64,000 nucleotides of DNA. Source: an uncultured Siphonobacter sp. GTDB taxonomy: Bacteria > Bacteroidota > Bacteroidia > Cytophagales > Spirosomataceae. The stretch is from positions 124,001 to 188,000 of the forward strand of contig CAJYIW010000023.1 in the NCBI GenBank assembly GCA_913775095.1, given 5' to 3'. The notes below the pieces were generated by a model. That model saw only the letters and a program-made list of their open reading frames with translations, ran no database searches and was not told the DNA's origin. The position numbers and the translations under genes are program-made. Below are positions 26,831-35,781 of the stretch, piece by piece. The stretch's first letter is position 1. Every line of letters begins with the position of its first letter.

Positions 26831-28297
26831 GTGCCATCTGACGAGATAAAATCCCAGTATGAGCTGGTTATTGGCCTGGAAGTCCACGCCCAACTGCTTA
26901 CCGAAAGTAAAATCTTTGCATCCGATGCCAATCAGTTTGGCTCGTTGCCCAACCGTAATATCTCAGTAATCACACTGGGCCACCCCGGAACCCTGCCTAA
27001 ACTGAATCAGAAAGCCGTGGATCTGGCCATTCGTTTTGGACTGGCCACGGATTCGACCATTTCCCGGCGAACGGTATTTGACCGCAAAAATTACTTTTAT
27101 CCTGACCTTCCCAAAGGCTACCAGATTTCCCAGGACAAAGCTCCCATCTGCTGGGGCGGACAGGTATGGATTACGCTGAAAGACGGTTCCGAGAAAGCCA
27201 TTGAGATGCACCACACGCACCTGGAAGAAGATGCGGGAAAGTCCATTCACGATGAACATTCTTCAGATACGCAGTTAGACTACAACCGGGCCGGAACCCC
27301 CCTGATTGAGATCGTTTCGGATCCCTCCATGCGATCGGCAGAAGAGGCGGCGGCTTACGTAAGTGAGATTCGCAAACTGGTTCGGTATCTGGACATCTGC
27401 GATGGAAACATGGAAGAAGGCAGCCTTCGCTGTGACGTCAATGTTTCAGTGCGGAAGTACGGCGACCCCCTGGGAACGAAGGTGGAAATCAAAAACATGA
27501 ACTCGGTTCGGTTTCTGCAAAAAGCCATCGAGTACGAATACGATCGTCAGGTAGACATGGTTGAGGCAGGCGAGACGATTATTCAGGAAACGCGGATGTT
27601 CGACCCCGAGACGGGTCGCACCTACGGCATGCGGGTGAAGGAAACCATGAACGACTACCGGTACTTCCCCGAGCCGGATTTAGTTCCTATTCTGATTACC
27701 GATGAGAAACTCGACGAAGTTCGCCGGCAAATGCCTACCCTGCCCCGGCAACTCGTAAAAACCTATACGCAGGATTTCGGCATTCAGCAGGCCGATGCCT
27801 TAAGCATCACCGAGTCCAAAGAACTAGTGGCTTACTTTGAAGCGGCAATGGCTGAAAAAGTGAGTCCCAAAGCCATCGCTAACTGGCTCATGGGCCCCGT
27901 TCGGAGCTGGATGAACGAGAACAAACATGACATTACCGGCTTTAGTTTAACTCCCTCTAAACTAGCAGCGTTGATCCGGCTGGTGGAGGAAAATAAAGTG
28001 AGTAATTCAGCCGCCGCTCAGAAGCTGTTTCCCGCTCTTTTGGAAAGACCCCAGGCCGAGCCGCTGGCCTTAGCCGAAGAGTTACAACTCATTCAGCAGG
28101 GCAATAGCGAGGTACTTCAGGCGTTGATTGATGAGGTGCTGAAGAATCTTCCTGACAAAGTCAAAGAATACAAAAAGGGCAAAAAAGGCCTTTTGGGTTT
28201 ATTCGTAGGCGAAGTGATGAAGAGATCCAAAGGTCAGGCCGATCCTAAAGTCACGAACCAACTCGTGATTCAATCCCTAGACGCCATTACTTTATGA
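26831..28297 (+). CDS. gatB: Asp-tRNA(Asn)/Glu-tRNA(Gln) amidotransferase subunit B
   Basis: A full-length GatB (488 aa from GTG 26831; a TTG at 26822 would add three residues). The GTG is preferred because the promoter box ends at 26804 and the product then begins MPSDEIKSQYELVIGLEVHAQL. Core motifs: DRKNYFYPDLPKGYQISQ, HLEEDAGKS, DYNRAGTPLIEIVS, GSLRCDVNVS, and the YqeY-like tail. GatCAB makes Gln-tRNA or Asn-tRNA from misacylated precursors. gatA and gatC are not adjacent. Its stop overlaps the start of the TlpA-like gene by 4 nt. Confidence 0.97.
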   Translation: MPSDEIKSQYELVIGLEVHAQLLTESKIFASDANQFGSLPNRNISVITLGHPGTLPKLNQKAVDLAIRFGLATDSTISRRTVFDRKNYFYPDLPKGYQISQDKAPICWGGQVWITLKDGSEKAIEMHHTHLEEDAGKSIHDEHSSDTQLDYNRAGTPLIEIVSDPSMRSAEEAAAYVSEIRKLVRYLDICDGNMEEGSLRCDVNVSVRKYGDPLGTKVEIKNMNSVRFLQKAIEYEYDRQVDMVEAGETIIQETRMFDPETGRTYGMRVKETMNDYRYFPEPDLVPILITDEKLDEVRRQMPTLPRQLVKTYTQDFGIQQADALSITESKELVAYFEAAMAEKVSPKAIANWLMGPVRSWMNENKHDITGFSLTPSKLAALIRLVEENKVSNSAAAQKLFPALLERPQAEPLALAEELQLIQQGNSEVLQALIDEVLKNLPDKVKEYKKGKKGLLGLFVGEVMKRSKGQADPKVTNQLVIQSLDAITL

Positions 28298-29409
28298 AAA
28301 CAGTCGTTTCCCTGATTGTATGGTTTACCAGTTTAACTGCTCTGGCTCAAAATAATACGTCTTATACCATTCGCGGACGGGTCAATAATCCGAACGCCAA
28401 TGAGAAAGCGTATTTGCAGCTGATGAATGACCGGGGCTTACCCGTTTCCATTGATTCTTCCCTGATTACGGCCAGCGGCTTCGAAATGAAAGGCCAGATC
28501 AGCAACGGGGGAGGTTTCTACCGGCTTCTGATGGGCGGCATACCTCCGGTAGTCTTACTGCTGGAAGGCGGAGAAACGCTGGAAGTGGAAGCCGACACCA
28601 AACCCGGTAGCCGGGCCAAAGTAACGGGCTCCAAAAACATGGAGCATTACGCCCAGCTGAATGCCCTGAATGAAAATTTTAAGGCGAAAGTCGAGCGGCT
28701 TAATGTGTCCTACGAAAAGGCGACGCAGAATAAAGACAAGGCTGCCCAGCAGAAAATTCAGCAGCAGTTTGAGCAGGGACAAACCGAAATCGTCACTCAG
28801 GTAAAAAATCTGATTCCCCAGATGGGTTCTTCGCTGGCTACGCTATACGCCACGAATTTTCTCAATCAGGAGCAGGACTTTGACGTATTTGAGCAATTAG
28901 CCGACCGTTTTGAAAAAGAAAAACCGAACGTCCGGATTTATCAGGCTTTTGTGGCTACGGTAAGACGGGTGCAAAGCAAGAAAAACGGACTGGCCATTGG
29001 TTCGCCCGCTCCCGAGATTAACCTGCCCACGCCGGATAATAAAATTGTATCACTGTCTTCTTTGAAGGGAAAATACGTCCTGATTGATTTCTGGGCGGGA
29101 TGGTGCGGACCCTGCCGGAAAGAAAACCCGAATGTGGTTCGTCTGTATAATCAATACAAAAGTAAAGGCTTTGAAGTCTACGGGGTATCGCTGGATTCGG
29201 ACCGCAAGCAGTGGCTCGATGCCATTCAGAAAGACGGCCTGAGCTGGACGCAGGTATCGGATCTGAAGTATTTTGATTCGGCCGCCGCCATGGCTTACGG
29301 TATTCAGTACATTCCCTTTACGGTTTTAGTGGATCCCAAAGGAAACATTGTGGCCAAAGAATTACGGGGCGAAGCACTCGAAGCCAAACTCAAAGAATTA
29401 CTGCCTTAA
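28294..29409 (+). CDS. TlpA-like thiol-disulfide oxidoreductase with DUF4369 domain
   Basis: A 371-aa secreted protein with a signal peptide (cleavage near TALAQ). The N-terminal DUF4369 domain (about 25-125) contains YTIRGRVNN and VLLLEGGETLEVEA. A Gln-rich helical segment follows (about 125-235), then an AhpC/TSA-like thioredoxin fold with WAGWCGPCRKEN (CGPC active site) and YIPFTVLVDPKGNIVA. It probably handles disulfides of envelope proteins or cytochromes. The ATGA overlap with gatB implies cotranscription and translational coupling. Confidence 0.93.
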   Translation: MKTVVSLIVWFTSLTALAQNNTSYTIRGRVNNPNANEKAYLQLMNDRGLPVSIDSSLITASGFEMKGQISNGGGFYRLLMGGIPPVVLLLEGGETLEVEADTKPGSRAKVTGSKNMEHYAQLNALNENFKAKVERLNVSYEKATQNKDKAAQQKIQQQFEQGQTEIVTQVKNLIPQMGSSLATLYATNFLNQEQDFDVFEQLADRFEKEKPNVRIYQAFVATVRRVQSKKNGLAIGSPAPEINLPTPDNKIVSLSSLKGKYVLIDFWAGWCGPCRKENPNVVRLYNQYKSKGFEVYGVSLDSDRKQWLDAIQKDGLSWTQVSDLKYFDSAAAMAYGIQYIPFTVLVDPKGNIVAKELRGEALEAKLKELLP

Positions 29410-29443
29410 GAATTACTCCCTCTGCTTATCTACCTTATACATC

Positions 29444-30244
29444 ATGAAGCTTGCCATTATTGGATGCGGGAACATGGGAATGGCTTTTGCCAAATCCTTT
29501 ATTCAGTACGATCTGGTTAACAAAGAAGATCTTTTTCTCATTGAAAAATCAGCCGAACGCGGCGAAGCCCTCCGGAAAGAGAAGGCGGGCGTAGTTGTGG
29601 ATACCATCGGCCCGAGAATCAGTGAAGTAGATCTGATTATTCTGGCCGTGAAACCCCAGGATTTTGCCGCCGTTCACGCCGAATTGAAGCCCGTAATTCG
29701 ATATAACCAACTGGTCCTGAGTATTATGGCGGGCGTTTCGATCCAGAAAATCCAAACCGTACTGGATCATCCTCTGGTAGTACGGGCCATGCCTAATACC
29801 CCCGCCATGCTGGGCATGGGCATGACGGCTTTCGCCGCCGCTAAAGAAGTAGACATTCAGAATTTACGCCGGGTTGAAAACCTGATTAATGCTACGGGCC
29901 GCAGTGTGTTTTTAGAAGATGAAAGTCTTCTGGATGCGGTAACGGCCGTGAGCGGCTCGGGACCCGCTTACTTTTTCTATCTGGTCAAAGCCATGGTCGA
30001 AGCGGGTAAGCAAATGGGATTTTCCGAGAGTCTGTCTTCGCAACTCGTCAAGCAAACCATGCTGGGTTCCTATCATCTGATTCAGACCTCGGATAAAAGT
30101 CTGGACGAGTTAATCAAAGCCGTAGCCTCCAAAGGCGGCACCACCGAAGCTGCTCTGAAAACCTTTGAAGAAAATCACCTGGCTGAATCACTGATTGCCG
30201 GATTGCACTCCGCTCAAAAGCGTTCGACGGAGCTTTCTAAATAA
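29444..30244 (+). CDS. proC: Pyrroline-5-carboxylate reductase
   Basis: A 266-aa enzyme from ATG 29444 (MKLAIIGCGNMG), the last step of proline synthesis: reduction of pyrroline-5-carboxylate with NAD(P)H. The frame opens 32 codons earlier, inside the TlpA-like gene, but the Rossmann motif IIGCGNMGMAFA must be N-terminal. Further signatures: LAVKPQDF, VVRAMPNTPAMLG, AVSGSGPAYFFYL, and SKGGTTEAALKTFEE. It starts 34 nt after the TlpA-like stop, so it is likely the third gene of the gatB operon. Confidence 0.97.
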   Translation: MKLAIIGCGNMGMAFAKSFIQYDLVNKEDLFLIEKSAERGEALRKEKAGVVVDTIGPRISEVDLIILAVKPQDFAAVHAELKPVIRYNQLVLSIMAGVSIQKIQTVLDHPLVVRAMPNTPAMLGMGMTAFAAAKEVDIQNLRRVENLINATGRSVFLEDESLLDAVTAVSGSGPAYFFYLVKAMVEAGKQMGFSESLSSQLVKQTMLGSYHLIQTSDKSLDELIKAVASKGGTTEAALKTFEENHLAESLIAGLHSAQKRSTELSK

Positions 30245-30262
30245 AGACTTAGCAAGGACATG

Positions 30263-30297
30263 AATAGCTACTCTGTGAAGAGTAGCTATTTTTTTGT
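30263..30297 (+). terminator. Rho-independent terminator after proC
   Basis: AATAGCTACTCT and AGAGTAGCTATT, a perfect 12-bp stem with a GTGA (GNRA) loop, then a run of T. Confidence 0.94.
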
Positions 30298-30409
30298 GCG
30301 CTATTAAAAAACGTTAAAGTCCGAAGCCAGGAAGCCAAGCTTACCTAAAATCGTGTATCCTTGCCTGTCAGGTTTTGAAAGCCTTTGATAGAACCTAGAT
30401 GCTCAAACT

Positions 30410-30769
30410 ATGAAAACGAAACGAACCTTCCTGCTTGTCATTAGTATCATGAGCCTGTTCATGGCATGCTCGGTAAGTAAAGCCAGAGTCAGTAAATTCA
30501 GCTCAGTAAGCGTGCCGATGGGTACGGATAAAAGTGAAGTAATGACCAAATTTGGCTCGCCTTACAAATCAGGATACTTTAAAGACGACAAAGAGATTCT
30601 TCACGAAGACTGGTATTACAAAGAAAGCTTATACTTAGACGGCTGGCTTGAGGTTACTCACATTCTTCACTTTGAAAATGGAAAGGTAGTAAGTATTGAA
30701 CCGCTGCCAGAGAAGCGGCCTTACCTGGAGCGGGAAGTTGAGGTTAAGCCTGTTGAAAAGAAGCCTTAG
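30410..30769 (+). CDS. Small lipoprotein, BamE/SmpA-like fold suspected
   Basis: A 119-aa lipoprotein (lipobox FMAC, Cys20). After the anchor, VPMGTDKSEVMTKFGSPYKSGYFKDDKEIL, then a Trp/Tyr-rich strand pair (EDWYYKE) and THILHFENGKVVSIE. This order fits the SmpA/OmlA/BamE-like fold, in which a short helix with an MGxxxxEVxxxFGxP pattern precedes strands. The family assignment is inference. The C-terminal tail is Glu/Lys/Pro-rich. Its stop overlaps the stop of the convergent TonB-domain gene in a shared TTAG. Confidence 0.75.
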   Translation: MKTKRTFLLVISIMSLFMACSVSKARVSKFSSVSVPMGTDKSEVMTKFGSPYKSGYFKDDKEILHEDWYYKESLYLDGWLEVTHILHFENGKVVSIEPLPEKRPYLEREVEVKPVEKKP

Positions 30770-32001
30770 GGAAACGGTACTTCAATCTTTACCCAACTGG
30801 AAATGGCCTTGCCTTTTCTGCGGGCAGGAATCCAGCCTGGGCCCTTTTTTACCAGCCGAATGGCCTCCTCTTCACAGCCGTAGCCTAAGCCTTTTTTTAC
30901 CTTGATTTCACCCACACTACCGTCAGCCTTGACTAGCACGGAAAGAATCACCGTACCGGAGATGCTCTTTTCCTGGGCTGGTTTTGGGGTATGCAGGTTT
31001 TCTTTCAGATACGTTTGATAGGCTGCATAGCCCACACCAGGCTGAGCTTCGGATTTCCCTTTGTTTTCGCCATAGCCTACCACTACAGTCTCCGTCAGAG
31101 CCTGATCATCCGCTACCAGTGTAACCACAGAAGGCAAAGGTGTAGGTAAAGTCTGGCTTTGGTAACCTATGGCAGAGATGACGACCGACGAATCCAGCTC
31201 ATGGGGCGGAATCGCCCGGCCCATCGGGTTGGTAACCACCCCTTTATGAGTGCGTTGCGGTCGAATGGTGGCTCCCGCAATGGGCTCATGCTGCTCATTA
31301 ACGACAGTAATGTAGGAAGTATCAGGAGTAACTTTCCTGAGACGGGCTGTTTGGGCACTCAGGGCCAGCTTCGCTTCAGGAGCTTTCTCTGCAAGGATCT
31401 GGGCTGGTTCAGGCTGGAAGCGAAGAATCGCCGAGTCGGGTTTACTGAAACTCCGGGCCGCCAGTGCAGGCACATCGCCCCGTGAAGGACTATCTGGCAG
31501 GGCTTTCATCGCCATTACCTGAGGCATTTGATCTTCTGAAACGGCATCCGCAGGAGCTAAGGCTTTTTTCGCCAGTGGCTGTTCAGTCATACTGATCTCC
31601 GGCTGACTGGTTTGGGGAGCAGAAAGGGAGTCGGACGCTGGTAGCCGGGAAGGAGCTGCCGCTGGCGGAGCCGAAACCTGACTGATCTGAGCGGGTGAAT
31701 CCAGTTGCGTCCAGAGGACATACCCGGTCACTACCAATCCGGCGAAACTGGCTGCTAAGGCCCATTTTTTCCAGCCTAGTTTAAGGATAGGCGTAGGACT
31801 GACGCGATTGTCTAACTGATCGTACAGGGCTTTTAAATCCGGCTTTTTTTCCGCCATCGCTTCCACTCCTTCCAGTGCATCGGCAATGAAAGGATCCTCC
31901 AGGGCAGCCCGTTCGACAGCGTGCTGCTCAGAAGCGGTTGCTTCGCCAGCAACGTAGCGGCGAAGTAACTCCGGGGTGATATGGATGCGGCTTTTGGCCA
32001 T
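30766..32001 (-). CDS. Anti-sigma-like membrane protein fused to carboxypeptidase-regulatory-like and TonB C-terminal domains
   Basis: A 411-aa single-pass protein. N-terminal ~70 residues (ITPELLRRYVAGEATASEQ) resemble cytoplasmic anti-sigma domains. The membrane helix is at 79-97. A long Pro/Ala/Ser-rich stretch follows. At about 228-312 lies a small beta-sandwich (EPIAGATIRPQRTHKGVVTN, SAIGYQSQTL) ending in ETVVVGYGENKG, the box typical of SusC proteins. The last ~80 residues are a TonB C-terminal domain (ILSVLVKADGSVGEIKVKKG, IPARRKGKAISSWVKIEVPF). It lies 5 nt downstream of an ECF sigma gene, so it probably controls that sigma while also touching TonB-dependent receptors. Confidence 0.88.
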   Translation of the reverse strand: MAKSRIHITPELLRRYVAGEATASEQHAVERAALEDPFIADALEGVEAMAEKKPDLKALYDQLDNRVSPTPILKLGWKKWALAASFAGLVVTGYVLWTQLDSPAQISQVSAPPAAAPSRLPASDSLSAPQTSQPEISMTEQPLAKKALAPADAVSEDQMPQVMAMKALPDSPSRGDVPALAARSFSKPDSAILRFQPEPAQILAEKAPEAKLALSAQTARLRKVTPDTSYITVVNEQHEPIAGATIRPQRTHKGVVTNPMGRAIPPHELDSSVVISAIGYQSQTLPTPLPSVVTLVADDQALTETVVVGYGENKGKSEAQPGVGYAAYQTYLKENLHTPKPAQEKSISGTVILSVLVKADGSVGEIKVKKGLGYGCEEEAIRLVKKGPGWIPARRKGKAISSWVKIEVPFP

Positions 32002-32006
32002 CGTTG

Positions 32007-32594
32007 TTACGCCAGACGCTCATTAAGGCGTTCAATGCAGAGCTTTAAATTTCTTCTTCCGTTCTGAATAAAACTTTTGACCTGATTAAAATCATACCCC
32101 GTTTCATCGACGATTTGCCGGTAGCTTTTCTCTTCCAGGAAAAACAGACTTACCGTTCGGTGCTGGTCAGGGTTTAGCTTGCTCATGCATTTTTCCAGAG
32201 CCTGTACGTCGAGGGCTTGGGTGGGCTCTTCCATCCATAGATGTTCAGGAGCCTCCGATTCCATACGCTCGGGATCAAAAAAATCTTGAACTTTTGATTT
32301 CTGGCTTCTCAGCCGCATCAGACAGTAGTTTTTTACCACACTGTGCAGCCAGCTTTTCCAGTTGCTGATTTCGTGCTGCCGGGCTTTGGCAATGACTTCT
32401 TCGAAGACCTGCATGACGGCATCCTTGGCTTCGTCTTCGTCCTTGAGATACTTGTAACAAACCGCATAAAGCATTTCCATGTGCGGCTGGTAGAGTTTCC
32501 CCAGTACCTGCAAATCGCCGCTCTGTCGGTACTGATGGAGCAGTTCCGATTCGTCGGGTGTGGATTCTGATTTGCGAAATACTTTTAAAAACAC
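32007..32594 (-). CDS. ECF-type RNA polymerase sigma factor
   Basis: A 195-aa sigma factor. Region 2 reads VLGKLYQPHMEMLYAVCYKYLKDEDEAKDAVMQVFEEV, and region 4 reads LNPDQHRTVSLFFLEEKSYRQIVDETGYDFNQVKSFIQNGRRNL. The operon partner 5 nt downstream is the anti-sigma/TonB fusion. It diverges from the MuiA-like gene at 32734 with a 139-nt shared control region. That neighbour is a likely but unproven target. Confidence 0.94.
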   Translation of the reverse strand: MFLKVFRKSESTPDESELLHQYRQSGDLQVLGKLYQPHMEMLYAVCYKYLKDEDEAKDAVMQVFEEVIAKARQHEISNWKSWLHSVVKNYCLMRLRSQKSKVQDFFDPERMESEAPEHLWMEEPTQALDVQALEKCMSKLNPDQHRTVSLFFLEEKSYRQIVDETGYDFNQVKSFIQNGRRNLKLCIERLNERLA

Positions 32595-32733
32595 GAAAAC
32601 AAGAAGATTGAGGATTTTCCTGCGAATTAAGGTCCGACTGCTGGCTTTTACAACAAATGAAAAAAATGAGCCTGCGTTTATGGAATCCTAAAGGCCATTG
32701 CATCCATGAACTGCAGACAAACCCTGAACAGCC

Positions 32734-34617
32734 ATGCGATACCTTTTTCTTTTGTTGATCCTCCCTTTGGTAAGCCAGGCCGAACCCGAACCGACAGGAC
32801 TGGACTCCAAGCTTGAAAGAGTAACCGTCTTTTTAAACGGAGCTCAGGTTAGCCGAAAAGCCCAAACGGCTATCCCGGCGGGTAAATCGGTCTTTTACTT
32901 CAAAAATTTATCTCCCAAACTCGATAAAGAAAGCATTCAGTTAAAAGCCCAGGGCGATTTTACGGTAGTCTCGGTTCAGACCGAGCAGTCGTATTATGAA
33001 ACTGGAGCCAGCCGACTGGCCAGAAATAAAGAATACGAAAAGCGGAAAGCCGATATTGAAGCCAGACAGCAGGTGGACCTGAAGTTGCTCGACGTTTACA
33101 AACAGGAAGAAACGTTACTCCTTAAAAATCAGGCTTTGGGTGGAAGAGAACAGTCTCTAAAAGCCAGTGAGATTAAGGAAGCTGCGGATTTTCAGCGGCA
33201 ACGACTCACGGAAGTGTACACCAGACAACTGGAAATTAATCGGAAATTAAAGGCGTATAGCGAAGAATTAAAAGAGCTAAATCAGCAGCAAACCGTTCAG
33301 CTAAGCCGTGCCGATCAGCAGGTTACGGAAGTTTGGGTAACCATCAATGCCGCTAAGCCCGTGGCTGTTACCCCTTTAACGCTAAGTTATTTTGTGAGTG
33401 ACGCGGGTTGGATTCCCAGTTATGATCTGCGGGCTTATGATCTTTCCAAACCGCTGAAGCTGGGTTACAAAGCTCAGGTATTTCAGTTTTCGGGAGAAGA
33501 CTGGGATCAGGTGAAGCTGAGTCTTTCCACGGCTGATCCGCGTCGAAAAAATGGGCAGCCTGAGCTTCGGCCCTGGTATGCCGGTACACCCAATGACTAT
33601 CCCGAACTACGGTCGCCACTGGCTTCGCTGTTGAATACATCCGTAACTCAGGTGATGGGAAAAGTAAGCGATGAGCTGGGTATGCCTCTGCCGGGAGTAT
33701 CCGTTGGGTTAACCGAAACGTCAATGGTGAGCATGACCGATGAAAATGGAATGTATCGCCTCAGCATTCCCCCCAGAGTATCTTCCCGGGCTCAGCTTCG
33801 TTTTAGTCAGGTAGGGTATCAAACTGAGTTGCGTTCCATTTTAACGCCGGAAGTACACGTAGTACTCAAAACCGATCAGCAGAGCCTGAATGAAGTGGTT
33901 GTCGCAGGATATGGACTTCAACGCAGAGAAACAGCAGCCATGTCTAATGCTTTGTCTGGAAGGGTTAATGCCGCTTTGCCGCTGGAGATTCAGGAAAAGC
34001 AGGCCCCAACCAGCCTCACGTATCAGATTGAAATGCCCTATAGTATTGCCAGCGACGGAAAATCCTACGCCGTAGAAATTAAGGAAGAAGAGCTTCCGGC
34101 TCGTTACGTCTATACCGCCGTTCCGAAACTCACTCCGGATGTCATGCTAACGGCGGAGATTGCCGACTGGAGTAACTACCAGCTTCAGGAGGGAGAAATG
34201 AGTCTTTTTCTAGAAGGTACCTTCGTGGGGAAAACGCAGCTAAGCCTGCCGGTATCTTCCGATACGCTGAGGTTAACCATTGGCCGGGATGCTTCCGTTC
34301 AGGTGAATCGGAAGGCCGTCAGGGAATTTAGTAAGACTTCGTTCTGGGGTAACAACCGCATCCAGGACTTTACTTACGAAATTAATCTGCGTAATACCCG
34401 AAAGCAGGCCATTGCCTTAACCGTATACGATCAGTTTCCACTGTCGAATGCAAAGAGCATTGAAATCCTGAATAAAAAAGCTCCCCAGGCTCAGGTTAAC
34501 GAAGAAACGGGACTCGTTACCTGGCATCTAAGGCTGGAAGCGGGTAAAGCCGAAGACCTTCGAATAGAATACCGGATTCAGTCGCCCAAAGAGGCACTTC
34601 AAACCGCCGTGCGTTAA
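32734..34617 (+). CDS. DUF4139/MuiA-family protein with inserted carboxypeptidase-regulatory-like domain
   Basis: A 627-aa secreted protein (signal peptide MRYLFLLLILPLVSQAEP). The N-terminal DUF4140 part (about 25-115) contains VTVFLNGAQVSRKAQT. A coiled coil covers about 95-200. The DUF4139 region starts near 205 (LTLSYFVSDAGWIPSYDLRA) and resumes after 415 to the end (YEINLRNTRKQAIALTVYDQ). Between them, residues about 305-395 form a carboxypeptidase-regulatory-like domain (GMPLPGVSVGLTE, GMYRLSIPP) ending with SLNEVVVAGYGLQRRE. MuiA-type proteins are envelope proteins of unclear function. The insert shares its box with the divergent TonB fusion. Confidence 0.88.
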   Translation: MRYLFLLLILPLVSQAEPEPTGLDSKLERVTVFLNGAQVSRKAQTAIPAGKSVFYFKNLSPKLDKESIQLKAQGDFTVVSVQTEQSYYETGASRLARNKEYEKRKADIEARQQVDLKLLDVYKQEETLLLKNQALGGREQSLKASEIKEAADFQRQRLTEVYTRQLEINRKLKAYSEELKELNQQQTVQLSRADQQVTEVWVTINAAKPVAVTPLTLSYFVSDAGWIPSYDLRAYDLSKPLKLGYKAQVFQFSGEDWDQVKLSLSTADPRRKNGQPELRPWYAGTPNDYPELRSPLASLLNTSVTQVMGKVSDELGMPLPGVSVGLTETSMVSMTDENGMYRLSIPPRVSSRAQLRFSQVGYQTELRSILTPEVHVVLKTDQQSLNEVVVAGYGLQRRETAAMSNALSGRVNAALPLEIQEKQAPTSLTYQIEMPYSIASDGKSYAVEIKEEELPARYVYTAVPKLTPDVMLTAEIADWSNYQLQEGEMSLFLEGTFVGKTQLSLPVSSDTLRLTIGRDASVQVNRKAVREFSKTSFWGNNRIQDFTYEINLRNTRKQAIALTVYDQFPLSNAKSIEILNKKAPQAQVNEETGLVTWHLRLEAGKAEDLRIEYRIQSPKEALQTAVR

Positions 34618-34640
34618 AGTGCCGCATGATTCCATACACG

Positions 34641-34669
34641 AAAAGCCCGCTTTCGAGGCGGGCTTTTTC
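34641..34669 (+). terminator. Rho-independent terminator after the MuiA-like gene
   Basis: AAAGCCCGC and GCGGGCTTTTT with a 7-nt loop, 23 nt past the stop. Confidence 0.9.
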
Positions 34670-34723
34670 ATGTACTTGTTTATAGGTACTTTGATTAAGG
34701 GAAAATCCTGCGAGTGGACTCTG

Positions 34724-35629
34724 CTATTGAAGCGGCTTCACCTGAATTACGCACGCTCCAAACACGCCCAGTCCATTTTTGATATTGCTATACACGGGCA
34801 TTGCCTCGGCGAAAGGATTGTCACCCACTTCGCGTTGACGTTTCACGGTGCGGTAGAATTCGTAGTAGTTTTTATCGACGTGGTACACAAACGAATAACG
34901 CGTAGCGGTGCTGGTAATTTTGGAATCCGTAGCACTGCTGGCCTGACCTACGAGAAAGTTCAGGGTCTGGGTTGAATACGTAGCACTTGAGGGCTGAGCA
35001 TCATTTAAAAAAGCGACTACTTCAGTGTTCTTTAACTTGATGCAGGTGGAGTCTCCGGCAGTCGCTTTGACCTGGTAGGAGGAACCCTCGCCGCTTCCCA
35101 CCAGGTAGTAATGGGTTGCTGGCTTGTTTTGCGTATTTGACCAGGACAAACTTCTTTGGCGGTAGACGTTATACGTTGAGGCCTGAGTGCGTTCGTATTT
35201 CAAGTCGTTGTCTTTAGCCGAGAGGGCATTGAGCACCTGGGGAATGGTGCAGGTAGCCTCGGTAGCGGGCAGACCGGGAGCCGACACTTTGAGAGTGTAG
35301 GTACGTCCGGCTACGAGTTTGAAACGGGCGGCCGCGATTTTATAAGTATTGTTTTTGGTATTGGAAAGAGCCACTTCGTTGCTACCATCAGAAAGCAGCA
35401 CCGTAGCGTTGACGACGGGATTAACCTTGCCGCGGTCGCCACTGCCTTCGCCGTCGATGGGACGGTTTTCGTTCACGATGGCCGTAATTTCAGTATCAGT
35501 AGGATTCAAATAGCACTCGACAACGAGTTTAGGATCGTTTTGGATGAGGATGTCATCGGATTCTTTCACGCAGGAAGTCAATGAAAGGGCGGTCAGAATC
35601 AATGTAGCGAGCGTAGATAAAATTTTCAT
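34724..35629 (-). CDS. DUF4249 lipoprotein, partner of a TonB-dependent receptor
   Basis: A 301-aa lipoprotein (SLTSC, Cys20). The DUF4249 pattern is clear: an N-terminal KLVVECYLNPTDTEITAIV strand pair, VVNATVLLSDGSNEV, and YTLKVSAPGLPATEATCTIP. DUF4249 proteins are nearly always encoded with a TonB receptor, and this one follows such a receptor on the same strand. They probably assist ligand capture at the surface. The gene has its own upstream element, shared with the receptor gene (see 35782-35811). Confidence 0.9.
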   Translation of the reverse strand: MKILSTLATLILTALSLTSCVKESDDILIQNDPKLVVECYLNPTDTEITAIVNENRPIDGEGSGDRGKVNPVVNATVLLSDGSNEVALSNTKNNTYKIAAARFKLVAGRTYTLKVSAPGLPATEATCTIPQVLNALSAKDNDLKYERTQASTYNVYRQRSLSWSNTQNKPATHYYLVGSGEGSSYQVKATAGDSTCIKLKNTEVVAFLNDAQPSSATYSTQTLNFLVGQASSATDSKITSTATRYSFVYHVDKNYYEFYRTVKRQREVGDNPFAEAMPVYSNIKNGLGVFGACVIQVKPLQ

Positions 35630-35781
35630 AATACAGAGTCAATGATGGAATGGATAGAGCGGTAACGCATGAGGAATCCCGTCTGACTTCGAAGGGAAGC
35701 CCGAAAGAAAAGTATGTTTGGAAGGCGTGATGACTTACTTAAAAGGGGTACTTGATGCGGTGTTTAAGAAAGGTGTGGTGT

